From TMED69 sp964642505 (GTDB taxonomy: Bacteria > Pseudomonadota > Gammaproteobacteria > Ga0077536), in contig CAZXQY010000019.1 of the NCBI GenBank assembly GCA_964642505.1, forward strand, positions 1 through 33,710: 33,710 nt of DNA, in the 5' to 3' direction. The position numbers and the translations under genes were made by a program. The notes beneath the pieces were generated by a model. That model did no database searches, was not told the origin of the DNA, and saw nothing but the letters and a program-made list of their open reading frames with translations. This document shows positions 7,784 to 15,539 of this stretch, one piece after another (the stretch's first letter is position 1; each line of letters begins with the position of its first letter).

Positions 7784-9583
7784 TCAGAAGCACTCGGGGA
7801 TCGCTTCATAACAAGTTTTGTCTGCCTCACACAAAAGTCGGCACCTCTCTTCAATCTTAGGCATTTCATACCGAAAGAAATAATCACACGCGCGCAATTT
7901 ACCTGAATAAAACGCCTCATCGTTCGCAGTACTGTTTTCAGACGCTTCCACAACCGTTGTCGCCTGCTTCAACCAAATCCATCCAATCACGAGATGCCCT
8001 AAGGTATCCAGATAAATACCAGCATTGGCTAAAGCTATACTATCTCCTTGCTCCTTTTTTATCTCGTTAATCTGCTTTGTTGCCTTTTCTATTGCTTCGA
8101 CAGAAACCTCGAAAGTAGTTACATGGGAACTCAAACAAGTTATATCTGCAGCGATTTCAATTGTCTTCGCAAATTCTCCCAAAAGCAATTTAAACGCAGC
8201 ACCATCTTGCATTGAAACTTTGCGGCCTAATAAATCGATCCCTTGGACACCATGTGTCCCTTCGTGGATCGGATTAAGCCGGTTATCTCTGTAGAACCTT
8301 TCGAGGGGAAAGTCCCGCGTATACCCATAACCACCTAAGATTTGTATTGCGTGTTTATTAGCTTCCAGACAGAATTCTGAAGGCCAGGATTTAGCAATAG
8401 GGGTCAATATTTCTAAAAGAGTATTTATTCTTAAGCGTTGTTCTTCTGTTTCCGCAACTAGCTCGCAGTCTAATAACCAGGCGCAATACAATACCAAAGC
8501 CATGGAGCCTTCAACTGCGCTCTTTTGCGCTAATAGTAGCCTTTTTATATCTGCATGCTCTATGATCGGTACTTGCTTCGATGAAGGATCTTTTTCACCT
8601 GGATGCCTACCCTGAGGTCTGTCACCCGCATATTGCAGTGAATGTAGATAGCCCGTATAGCCAAGAACTGTTGCCGTCATCCCGATACCTACCCTAGCTT
8701 CGTTCATCATGTGAAACATATAGAAAAGACCTTTATTTTCCTCTCCAACTAAATATCCCTGGCAGTCGCCACCTTCTCCAAAGTTTAAGACGGTATTAGT
8801 AGTTCCTCGAAAACCCATTTTGTGGTTCAGTCCCACTAGCTGCACATTATTTTTTTCACCGAGACTACCATCATCATGGAGTCTGAATTTCGGTACAATA
8901 AATAACGATATCCCCTTGACACCAGGAGGCGCTCCTGGAACCTTAGCTAAAACTAGATGAATTATGTTCTCCGACAGCTCATGTTCGCCTGCCGAAATCC
9001 ACATTTTTGTCCCGGAGAGAAGATAGTTCCCGTTATCTGCCCGGCTGGCGCGCACTTTAATATCTGAAAGTGAAGACCCTGCCTGAGATTCTGATAAACA
9101 CATGGTTCCGAAGAATCGACCGTCAATCATCGGAACCATGAATCGCTTCTTTTGATCTTCGTTCGCATATTTTGACAATAAATTAATCGCAGCGTGAGTC
9201 AAAAATCCGTAAGCGTTAGCGGATACATCGGCTGCTGCAATATAAGCACAAGCCGCCTGCGCTATTACCCAAGGGTATTGCATACCCCCATATTTTTCTT
9301 CAGCTGCTATGCCCGTGAAACCCCCCTCCACATAAGCTGCTATCGCAGCCTCCAATTCCGGTATCACCTCAACTCTGCCATCCTTAAAAGCAGGCTCATT
9401 CGCATCTAAAAGCGCTGCAAAAGGAGCAAACTTATCCTCCGCTAATTTCTTCCCGGCTTCTATAACAGCATCTAGAGTTTCCCGATCATGATCCCTATAC
9501 CTATCGGCTTTGAGTAATAACTCAGTATCTAAGAATTCATAAATCAAAAATTCCAAATCGCGTTGCTTCAGCAAAAGCTCCAT
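7784..9583 (-). CDS. Acyl-CoA dehydrogenase with extra C-terminal domain
   Basis: A 599-aa FAD enzyme, longer than the usual 380-400 aa. N-terminal helical, middle beta (substrate/FAD motif CLSESQAGSS from about 162, WISAGEHE at about 195-202) and C-terminal helical domains are all present. The catalytic base is Glu441 in IHEGTHGVQ. The remaining 140 residues form the added helical domain of the FadE5/DmdC-type group. It oxidises an acyl-CoA at the alpha-beta bond and passes electrons to ETF. A strong AAGGAGG ribosome-binding site precedes the ATG. DmdC (DMSP demethylation pathway) is in the same broad family, but neighbouring genes do not support that role. Operon partners are the acyl-CoA synthetase downstream and the repeat protein upstream. 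Confidence 0.9.
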   Translation of the reverse strand: MELLLKQRDLEFLIYEFLDTELLLKADRYRDHDRETLDAVIEAGKKLAEDKFAPFAALLDANEPAFKDGRVEVIPELEAAIAAYVEGGFTGIAAEEKYGGMQYPWVIAQAACAYIAAADVSANAYGFLTHAAINLLSKYANEDQKKRFMVPMIDGRFFGTMCLSESQAGSSLSDIKVRASRADNGNYLLSGTKMWISAGEHELSENIIHLVLAKVPGAPPGVKGISLFIVPKFRLHDDGSLGEKNNVQLVGLNHKMGFRGTTNTVLNFGEGGDCQGYLVGEENKGLFYMFHMMNEARVGIGMTATVLGYTGYLHSLQYAGDRPQGRHPGEKDPSSKQVPIIEHADIKRLLLAQKSAVEGSMALVLYCAWLLDCELVAETEEQRLRINTLLEILTPIAKSWPSEFCLEANKHAIQILGGYGYTRDFPLERFYRDNRLNPIHEGTHGVQGIDLLGRKVSMQDGAAFKLLLGEFAKTIEIAADITCLSSHVTTFEVSVEAIEKATKQINEIKKEQGDSIALANAGIYLDTLGHLVIGWIWLKQATTVVEASENSTANDEAFYSGKLRACDYFFRYEMPKIEERCRLLCEADKTCYEAIPECF

Positions 9584-9611
9584 TAGAAATAAACCTCCTT
9601 AAATATGTCTT

Positions 9612-10157
9612 TCAGTCTTTTTTCTCCAAGCTCAAACCATCAGTTTTGAATTGAGCAGGAACGAAATCTGGAGTGTCTATTAGTGTTTCCCCCATCGGAG
9701 CCAATACCATTCCGGTAAATTCAAAAGAAGGACCATCAATAATTTCCTCTTCTGTTAGTCGTTCACCAGGCTGAGCCAACGAATAAGTACTGATATCGAA
9801 TTCCGCGGCCACAAAGTCCTGGAATTCGACTAAGTTAGTCCATGACTCTATCATCTCTGCTTCGATCGCTTCTGGGCCATTTCTTGAAATCGGGTCGTCC
9901 GAATTTCCTTGACTTAAATTGGGTGTCTCTTCTTGCAGGTAAACTAATGCCCCTGCTTTCTTTACTGCCTCCTTATATTTTTCGGCGTGGTCTATTGACA
10001 ATCCTCGTTTTATAACGATATTTTCCCGTTCAAACATTTTACCTATGGTTGTCTGATCTGTCTTAAAGAGCTTTGCTAAATTAGCCTTAACAAGATCGGT
10101 CTCTAGATCAGGAAGGATTTCTTTCCTAAAAATTATCGAATACGACTTACCGGTCAT
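9612..10157 (-). CDS. Uncharacterised soluble protein with 25-residue C-terminal repeats
   Basis: A 181-aa protein I cannot name. Residues 5-75 form a compact alpha/beta module (SIIFRKEILPD, LAKLFKTD, VIKRGLSIDHAEKYKEAVKKAGA). From memory it resembles the N-terminal module of some proteobacterial DUF805-type membrane proteins, but no membrane helix is present here. After an acidic linker (75-118) three short repeats start at residues 120, 145 and 170, exactly 25 apart: FDISTYSLAQPGE, FEFTGMVLAPMGE and the degenerate FKTDGLSL. It is the first gene of the minus-strand acyl-CoA operon, 28 bases before the dehydrogenase. A regulatory or scaffold role is possible; no catalytic motif is visible. 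Confidence 0.72.
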   Translation of the reverse strand: MTGKSYSIIFRKEILPDLETDLVKANLAKLFKTDQTTIGKMFERENIVIKRGLSIDHAEKYKEAVKKAGALVYLQEETPNLSQGNSDDPISRNGPEAIEAEMIESWTNLVEFQDFVAAEFDISTYSLAQPGERLTEEEIIDGPSFEFTGMVLAPMGETLIDTPDFVPAQFKTDGLSLEKKD

Positions 10158-10240
10158 AGCTATTTTCCGTGATGTGACTTGTAACCATAGGATACTGCAA
10201 TTGTAGATTTTCTTCAGTCAAAACTTTCACTTCTAAAACA

Positions 10241-10246
10241 TATAAT
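10241..10246 (+). promoter_or_regulatory. Candidate -10 element in the divergent gap before the enoyl-CoA hydratase gene
   Basis: A TATAAT lies 58 bases before the ATG at 10304. The -35 region is poor. The 146-base gap must hold promoters for both this gene and the divergent acyl-CoA operon; no long dyad operator was recognised in it. Confidence 0.3.
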
Positions 10247-10303
10247 GATGATAAAATCCGTTGTAGTGATCATAAAAAACTACTTCTAATTAAAGGACAT
10301 AAC

Positions 10304-11086
10304 ATGTACGAAACAATACAAGTAAAAACTAAAGGTTCGGTCGACTGGTTAACCCTAAATCGTCCAGAACGATTAAATGCAATAAATCCCGTGATGTGTG
10401 AAGAACTGCAGGATTACTTTGGAAGATTACCTAAGGCACCGAAGATCCGGATAGTTGTTTTAAGAGGTGCGGGGAGAGCTTTCTGCGCGGGATATGACTT
10501 GCTTGAAGCCGTTAATATCGCCGAAGCTAATGCCGTAGACGGAATTCGATTCCAAAGACAGGTAAGTGAAATTTACATGAGGATGAGACGTTGTCCTCAA
10601 CCAATAATTTGCCTAGCCCACGGAGCGACAACTGGAGGCGGGCTAGCCTTCGCCTTAGCCTCCGACATTCGGATAATAGAGAAAAACACAAAAATGAATG
10701 TGGCAATGATCAAAATAGGTTTAACTGGCTGCGACGTCGGAATTAGCTACTTTTTGCCTCGATCAGTTGGGAGTTCTATCGCCGCTGAACTAATGATGAC
10801 TGGTAGATTCATTGATGCCGAACGGGCAGAAAAAATCAACTTAGTATCAGAAGTAGTCGACATCGATGACCTAGAGGACGCGGGGACCAAAATGGCAGAG
10901 GACATGCTCAAGTCTTCGCCCATGGGGCTACGCTTCACTAAGGAAGGTCTAAATATCTCTGTGGACGCCAGCAACTTGGAGTCAGTTGTCGCCCTCGAAG
11001 ATCGTGGACAAATTCTGTGCTCCACCGCCGGCTACTTTAAAGAGGGAATAGACGCGTTTCGCCAAAAAAGAGTCCCCGACTATTAA
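10304..11086 (+). CDS. Enoyl-CoA hydratase/isomerase family protein lacking both canonical glutamates
   Basis: A 260-aa crotonase-fold protein with the CoA/oxyanion elements GRAFCAGYDL (about 58-67) and ATTGGGLAFALASD (about 108-121). Lined up with rat mitochondrial hydratase, the catalytic Glu144 (GGGCE) is replaced by Ala and Glu164 (QPE) by Met. Residues IGLTGCDVGISYFLPR follow, a variant motif I know from a separate crotonase subgroup. Simple water addition by the textbook mechanism is therefore doubtful; isomerase, hydrolase or another CoA chemistry is possible. An AAAGGA ribosome-binding site is in place. It is divergent from the acyl-CoA operon, with which it may be co-regulated. Confidence 0.85.
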   Translation: MYETIQVKTKGSVDWLTLNRPERLNAINPVMCEELQDYFGRLPKAPKIRIVVLRGAGRAFCAGYDLLEAVNIAEANAVDGIRFQRQVSEIYMRMRRCPQPIICLAHGATTGGGLAFALASDIRIIEKNTKMNVAMIKIGLTGCDVGISYFLPRSVGSSIAAELMMTGRFIDAERAEKINLVSEVVDIDDLEDAGTKMAEDMLKSSPMGLRFTKEGLNISVDASNLESVVALEDRGQILCSTAGYFKEGIDAFRQKRVPDY

Positions 11087-11136
11087 ACCACATCTGCGAA
11101 TACGTTAAACAATTTTCTAGGTGTTACAAATTTATA

Positions 11137-12153
11137 CTAACCGTGGATTACTGTAATCAAATTCTCCCACTCAGTAAATCTGTCTTCTTCTTCCATCGCC
11201 ATGTATAACGATACTCGATCCAAGAGTCCGTCATAGCGTTCCCGTAATCTCCGTCCGATATTTTCTGGTCGGTCAACAATAGCCAATTCTTCTATCAAAT
11301 CTTCTGGAATGATTTTTATCATTTCCTCGACTTTGCCTTCTCGCATTAGGCTATTTAGTCGTTTCCCTAAATCAGCATAGCCATGATGCTTTAGCACGGC
11401 GAGATAGCTTGGGGTAGAGCCATAGAAAGCGATTTGACGTCTGATCGATCGTTCCATGTAATCCACCTCATTCTGATCCACACCTGTGACAGTAAATACT
11501 GGCGCATATAACTCGACATCACTTATAGCACGACCTCCTCGGACGGCGCCAACCTTTAGACTAGGCACTACTACCTCTTTTAGGTAACTTTCCGAATGCA
11601 TAGGATGAACATGAAACCCATCCGCCACCTCACCAGCTGCCTCGCACATCTTTCTATTTACTCCAGCTAAATAAATAGGAATATCAGGATGGTCTAGAGG
11701 ACCGGGGTTAAAGAAATCATTGATAAGTTTAAATTTATAAAACCTTCCTTCATAAGAGGGTCGGCTATTCTCTTGGAAGGTCTCCCACACCGAGCGAACA
11801 CAGCGGATATAATCTGCGATCCTGTCAGCCGGATGGTCAAATGGCATGGAAAACCTTCGTTCTACATGTTGTCTAACTTGGGTGCCCAATCCTAAGCGAA
11901 ATCTACCATTAGAGTATCTTTGTAAATCCCAAGCTATTTGTGCCATAGAAAAAGGTGAGCGGGCAAAAGCAACAGCTATATTGGTACCAATTTCTAATTT
12001 CTCGGTTGCTGCGGCGACATAGGCCAGAGGAATTAAAGCGTCGTGCCTAGCCTCAAAGGTCCAAACGCAATCGAAACCAATAGATTCGTAGTGACGCGAC
12101 TTCTCAGTGATAGTAGTCGGATCCGCAGCCGCAATCAAAGTATCTATCTTCAT
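11137..12153 (-). CDS. Luciferase-like (LLM) flavin/F420-type oxidoreductase
   Basis: A 338-aa TIM-barrel protein of the bacterial luciferase-like monooxygenase superfamily. Seen are the N-terminal KIDTLIAAADP strand, TEKLEIGTNIAVAFARSPF (about 50-68), the RFRLGLGTQVRQHVERRF motif (about 83-101) and the YLAGVNRKMCEAAGEVADGFHVHP segment (about 161-184). This layout matches the actinobacterial family described as F420-dependent (MSMEG_2256 type). Whether it uses F420 or FMN here cannot be told, and no F420 biosynthesis gene is in the window. A GGAGGG ribosome-binding site precedes the ATG. It is the last gene of a minus-strand set with the HAD-like gene and the broken ETHE1-like gene. Confidence 0.85.
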   Translation of the reverse strand: MKIDTLIAAADPTTITEKSRHYESIGFDCVWTFEARHDALIPLAYVAAATEKLEIGTNIAVAFARSPFSMAQIAWDLQRYSNGRFRLGLGTQVRQHVERRFSMPFDHPADRIADYIRCVRSVWETFQENSRPSYEGRFYKFKLINDFFNPGPLDHPDIPIYLAGVNRKMCEAAGEVADGFHVHPMHSESYLKEVVVPSLKVGAVRGGRAISDVELYAPVFTVTGVDQNEVDYMERSIRRQIAFYGSTPSYLAVLKHHGYADLGKRLNSLMREGKVEEMIKIIPEDLIEELAIVDRPENIGRRLRERYDGLLDRVSLYMAMEEEDRFTEWENLITVIHG

Positions 12154-12183
12154 TTACTTTTCCCTCCATAATGTTTCTATTTT

Positions 12184-12383
12184 CTAACCCGTCATACTAA
12201 ATCCCGCTCCCGTGTTCGAGCCACAGGTCACTAGCGTCAGCCGCAGGCCTAATTCTTCTATTAATTTAAGATCACGGTCACATTTCTCTTTTACCGGATC
12301 GATCAGAAGACGCTCCCCCATTCCGAATCACCCAAAAGATATGTGAAAGTTGAAGATTTTTGATCAATAAGTTGCTTAAACAC
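12184..12383 (-). pseudogene. Remnant of ETHE1-like persulfide dioxygenase (MBL-fold) gene
   Basis: The 229-base gap between the HAD-like and LLM genes is not empty. Reading minus from a GTG at 12383, overlapping the HAD stop by one base (TAGTG), gives FKQLIDQKSSTFTYLLGDSE, the ETHE1 N-terminus. One missing base near 12308 breaks the frame. Shifting by one restores LLIDPVKEKCDRDLKLIEEL and GLRLTLV, again matching ETHE1 in order (human: LIDPVLETAPRD, LGLRLLYAV). The THxHADH metal motif that should come next is absent, and a stop is reached at 12184, so about three quarters of the usual 230-290 aa are lost. The live gene would have been coupled to the HAD-like gene and acted in sulfide/persulfide oxidation. 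Confidence 0.8.
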
Positions 12384-13063
12384 TAACACTGTGGAACGCC
12401 TTGATTCTCAATTATAGGCAATAAATCTTCCCCTATCATAGCCCCCAAATCGCTGATCGCTTGTTCCTCCGAGAGCACTTTTATTGTTGAGATTCCCATG
12501 AGACGAGCTGGTTTCAGATTAATTCCTAGATCATCAAGATAGACAATTTCGGAACACATAAACCCTAGTCGATCACGTGCCATCTCGTAGATTTTCTGAT
12601 CCGGTTTTCTAAGCCCTACTTTACTCGACTCAATTATCTCATCGAAAAGCACCATAACTTCCTCAGCTTTTTTTCCAGAGGCAGACGTACCAGGCATGCG
12701 CGGTACGAAACCTGTTTTTATGTTATTAGTAAGACATATCTGCTTATATTCTTTCCTAAGATGAGATAACACGCTCACCATTTTTTTCCTAATTTTACCG
12801 CTCAGAAGTGGTATGACTTTTTTACCTTGAATGGCGTAACCCGCTGATTTGGTTTCACCATGAAAAAGTTTATCGAATTCATCTAAATCGATTTTACTGG
12901 ATTCAAAGAGAGCCCACGCGTTTGTGGTTGGGTTTTTCGCATTAACACTTCGGATAAAATCGAGCGGAATATTCATTTCAATTTCAAATCGATTGAAGGC
13001 CTCAAACGGAGATTCGGTTATTACACCTCCGAAATCCCAAATTATTCCTTTAAATCTATTCAT
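12383..13063 (-). CDS. HAD-superfamily (subfamily IA) protein with altered motif I
   Basis: A HAD-like protein of about 226 aa. Motif I is WDFGGV with nucleophile Asp10 (from the ATG at 13063) but Gly12 where phosphatases carry the second Asp. Motif II is LTNN, motif III the lysine in GLRKPDQK, and motif IV YLDDLG. The sequence resembles the HAD domain of ACAD10 and epoxide-hydrolase N-terminal domains (DFGGVITxSP). Loss of the second Asp argues against ordinary phosphatase activity, though it is normal in that subgroup. A GTG three codons earlier (13072) is an alternative start; neither has a strong ribosome-binding site. The next gene in the transcript was an ETHE1-like gene, now broken. 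Confidence 0.82.
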   Translation of the reverse strand: MNRFKGIIWDFGGVITESPFEAFNRFEIEMNIPLDFIRSVNAKNPTTNAWALFESSKIDLDEFDKLFHGETKSAGYAIQGKKVIPLLSGKIRKKMVSVLSHLRKEYKQICLTNNIKTGFVPRMPGTSASGKKAEEVMVLFDEIIESSKVGLRKPDQKIYEMARDRLGFMCSEIVYLDDLGINLKPARLMGISTIKVLSEEQAISDLGAMIGEDLLPIIENQGVPQC

Positions 13064-13095
13064 CCGCCACACGAGTACTGGTTAATTAATGGTAT

Positions 13096-13101
13096 TATAA
13101 T
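13096..13101 (+). promoter_or_regulatory. Candidate -10 element for the MoxR/CoxE/oxidase operon
   Basis: TATAAT lies within the near-palindrome ATTATAAT in the 140-base divergent gap, so the same bases read TATAAT on the minus strand (13099-13094) and could also serve the HAD-like gene. No consensus -35 was found on either side. Confidence 0.3.
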
Positions 13102-13139
13102 CTCTAAATAACCAACGAGCGCAAATATTAATAAAAATC

Positions 13140-13182
13140 CGTCAGAAATTTTTTTAAAAGTGCCAGAGGGTAAACTCTGACG
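13140..13182 (+). promoter_or_regulatory. Leader with two mutually exclusive hairpins before the MoxR gene
   Basis: CGTCAGA at 13140-13146 pairs perfectly with TCTGACG at 13176-13182. The inner pair CAGAG (13164-13168) with CTCTG (13175-13179) competes for the same 3' arm. The structure ends just before the AAGGAAAGGAA ribosome-binding site, so it could switch access to it, or be an operator. No known riboswitch was recognised. Confidence 0.3.
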
Positions 13183-13203
13183 ATACAAGGAAAGGAACTT
13201 AAC

Positions 13204-14145
13204 GTGGCAGTAGGCAATATGGCAGATGCTTCTGAATCAATAAAAAAAATTCAAGAACAGTTTTCAAACATAGGATATATCGCTAGCGAACCAATCGCGA
13301 CGTCTATTTTTCTAGCTCAGGCTTTATCTAAACCGATCTTAATAGAGGGCCCCCCCGGTGTAGGTAAAACAGAGTTGGCGAACGCTTTTTCTAAAGTGAC
13401 CGACAAACCGTTGATAAGATTACAGTGTTACGAAGGGCTAGATGAAGCGAAAGCGCTTTACGAATGGAAATACGGCAAACAACTACTTTACACGCAGATA
13501 TTAAGAGAGAAACTAAATGACGTAATGGACGGAGCTCAGTCACTACAGGACTCTCTAAAAAAATTACATGAGTTCGACGACATTTTTTTTAATGAAAAAT
13601 TTCTTGAGCCCCGACCTTTACTCAAAGCACTCTACCAAAAAGAAGGGGCAGTTTTACTGATCGATGAACTTGACAAAAGCGACCAAGAATTTGAGGCGTT
13701 TTTATTAGAATTACTTCAAGATTACACTATCTCTATTCCTGAAATCGGAACCGTTTCAGCTAATATTTCACCAAATGTTTTTTTAACATCTAATAATACG
13801 CGGGAAATAGGGGACGCGCTCAAAAGGAGATGTTTACATCTATATATACCTTTTCCTGACGCCAAACTTGAGCAAACCATAATCGCTAAGCATGTTCCGA
13901 CATTAAACGACGAATTGCAAAAACAACTTATAATGTTCGTTCAGAAGCTAAGAACGTTAGATCTTAAAAAATTGCCCTCGATCAGCGAATCGATTGACTG
14001 GGCAAAGGTGATCTTGTTAACGAATGCTTCTAGTCTTGACAATGAGCTAGTTAAATCAACCCTAAATATTCTATTGAAATTTCAGGATGACATAGATTTC
14101 GTTACTGGTGAATTGCCTTCCCTTACTAAAGAGAAAAATATCTAA
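13204..14145 (+). CDS. MoxR-type AAA+ ATPase (CoxD-like)
   Basis: A 313-aa AAA+ chaperone of the MoxR group. Walker A GPPGVGKT is at 49-56, then a long insertion typical of the CoxD branch (EGLDEAKALYEWKYGKQLLY), Walker B VLLIDELDK at 150-158 (Asp154, Glu155), sensor Asn197/Asn198 and arginines 208-209. MoxR ATPases work with a VWA protein, here the next gene, to remodel or activate a target enzyme, often by inserting a metal or cofactor. The GTG at 13204 is chosen because AAGGAAAGGAA lies eight bases upstream; an ATG five codons in is possible. No CO dehydrogenase subunit gene is in the window, so the name coxD is not applied. Confidence 0.9.
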   Translation: MAVGNMADASESIKKIQEQFSNIGYIASEPIATSIFLAQALSKPILIEGPPGVGKTELANAFSKVTDKPLIRLQCYEGLDEAKALYEWKYGKQLLYTQILREKLNDVMDGAQSLQDSLKKLHEFDDIFFNEKFLEPRPLLKALYQKEGAVLLIDELDKSDQEFEAFLLELLQDYTISIPEIGTVSANISPNVFLTSNNTREIGDALKRRCLHLYIPFPDAKLEQTIIAKHVPTLNDELQKQLIMFVQKLRTLDLKKLPSISESIDWAKVILLTNASSLDNELVKSTLNILLKFQDDIDFVTGELPSLTKEKNI

Positions 14146-14156
14146 CTGAGAATTAA

Positions 14157-15494
14157 ATGTTAGAAACCCTACCAAATTTCATAAAGGCACTGCGTGCAAA
14201 TGACGTTGATATTTCTTCGGCAGAATCAATCGACGCGGGTCACACTATAAGTCATATAGGAATTGGAAATCGCCCCCTTTTTAGAGAAAGCCTAGCTCAA
14301 ACACTAGCAAAATCGATGGATGAGAAAGAACGTTTTTATCAATGCCTTGATCTATTTTTTCAAAATGAACCTACCGACTCGGGAGAAGATATAGAAAAGG
14401 AAAAATCTGAAGAGGAACCTACAGCATTAATTTCGAACGCGCAAGAACAGAGAACGCTAATAGAGAGATTGAAAGGATTCGATGTATCGGAACTGTTTCA
14501 ATCGATTACTAGTAGCGGAAATCAGGTACAAATCCAAAATATTAGATTATTTACTCAAAGAGGGGTATATACGCGGCGGATTTTGGAAAACATGGGTATC
14601 GAGGAAGTTGAGAGAGCTCTTTATTCAAACTCTACAAAAGGGCAATTTGACTCTCATCTCGTTGAGCAAAAAAGGCGATTGACTGAATTAGTAAGAGAAT
14701 ACGTCGATCGGCAACTTCAACTTTACACGGCAAATTCGGCACGAAATCTAAGAGAAGAAATCCTACAAAACATACCTATAGCGCGCATTGATCTTCGAGA
14801 TTTTAAATTAATGCAAGAATTGGTTAGAAAATTATCTAAGAAATTAATTTCACTTCACTCAAGGCGAAGGAAGGTATCAAGAAGAGGTCACATAGATATT
14901 CGAAAAACCATCAGGGATAACATGAAAAACGATGGCCTCCTATTCGACACGGTCTGGAAGAGAACACGCGTTGATAGGCCCAAGATAATTGCTGTCTGTG
15001 ATGTATCTGGCTCGGTAGCTCAAGTATCGCGCTTTTTACTTATGTTTTTGTATAGTCTTGGCGAGATAATTCCTAAGGTGCGTTCCTTCGCTTTTTCCAA
15101 CCAATTAGCTGAGGTAACGGATCAGTTTGAACAAGAAGATCTAGCGATCGCTATAAACAATACGATCCATAAGTGGGGTATGGGGTCTACGGACTACGGA
15201 GGGGCTTTATCCGAACTTGAACGATTGACGTCCCAACAGATAGATAGGAAAACAACTGTATTAATATTAGGTGACGCTCGGTCCAATTATGGAGATCCGG
15301 GCAGTAACGCCCTAAAAAGGATGCAAGAAAAAGCCAAAAGGGTACTATGGTTAAATCCGGAACCAAAAAGTTTTTGGAATACTGGAGATTCGGAAATGCA
15401 GAAACTAGGTAGCTATTGCAATCAAGTGCATCATTGCCGCACTTTAAAACATCTCGAGCGAATTGTAAGCGACATCGCTAGGAAAGCAATATAA
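14157..15494 (+). CDS. CoxE-like VWA domain protein
   Basis: A 445-aa cytoplasmic protein. The N-terminus (NFIKALRANDVDISSAESIDA) is typical of CoxE-type proteins. A strongly acidic linker follows at 71-90, then a basic central part (232-270, rich in Arg and Lys), then a VWA domain with a complete MIDAS metal site: DVSGS at 282-286, Thr345 in GSTDYG and Asp373 in LGDARSN. It is the partner of the MoxR ATPase 11 bases upstream; by analogy it delivers the ATPase to a client enzyme. The gene following it encodes a flavin 2-hydroxy-acid oxidase, an uncommon client candidate. Confidence 0.9.
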   Translation: MLETLPNFIKALRANDVDISSAESIDAGHTISHIGIGNRPLFRESLAQTLAKSMDEKERFYQCLDLFFQNEPTDSGEDIEKEKSEEEPTALISNAQEQRTLIERLKGFDVSELFQSITSSGNQVQIQNIRLFTQRGVYTRRILENMGIEEVERALYSNSTKGQFDSHLVEQKRRLTELVREYVDRQLQLYTANSARNLREEILQNIPIARIDLRDFKLMQELVRKLSKKLISLHSRRRKVSRRGHIDIRKTIRDNMKNDGLLFDTVWKRTRVDRPKIIAVCDVSGSVAQVSRFLLMFLYSLGEIIPKVRSFAFSNQLAEVTDQFEQEDLAIAINNTIHKWGMGSTDYGGALSELERLTSQQIDRKTTVLILGDARSNYGDPGSNALKRMQEKAKRVLWLNPEPKSFWNTGDSEMQKLGSYCNQVHHCRTLKHLERIVSDIARKAI

Positions 15495-15539
15495 ATAAGG
15501 CATTTTGTTAAATCAGTTGCTTAAAAGGAAAAGGTGACA

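Noticed and set aside
6131..11086. DMSP demethylation genes dmdB, dmdC and dmdD (synthetase, dehydrogenase and hydratase of similar lengths)
   Set aside because: The synthetase has ACSM-type motifs rather than those I recall for DmdB, the hydratase homologue lacks both catalytic glutamates, and no dmdA is present. Only the dehydrogenase shares the broad family.
13140..13182. Known riboswitch class in the MoxR leader
   Set aside because: Too short, and no conserved riboswitch core sequence recognised; kept only as an unclassified hairpin pair.
13204..15494. Part of a carbon monoxide dehydrogenase (cox) operon
   Set aside because: No CoxS, CoxM or CoxL gene or fragment is in the window; the MoxR/CoxE pair alone does not imply CO oxidation.
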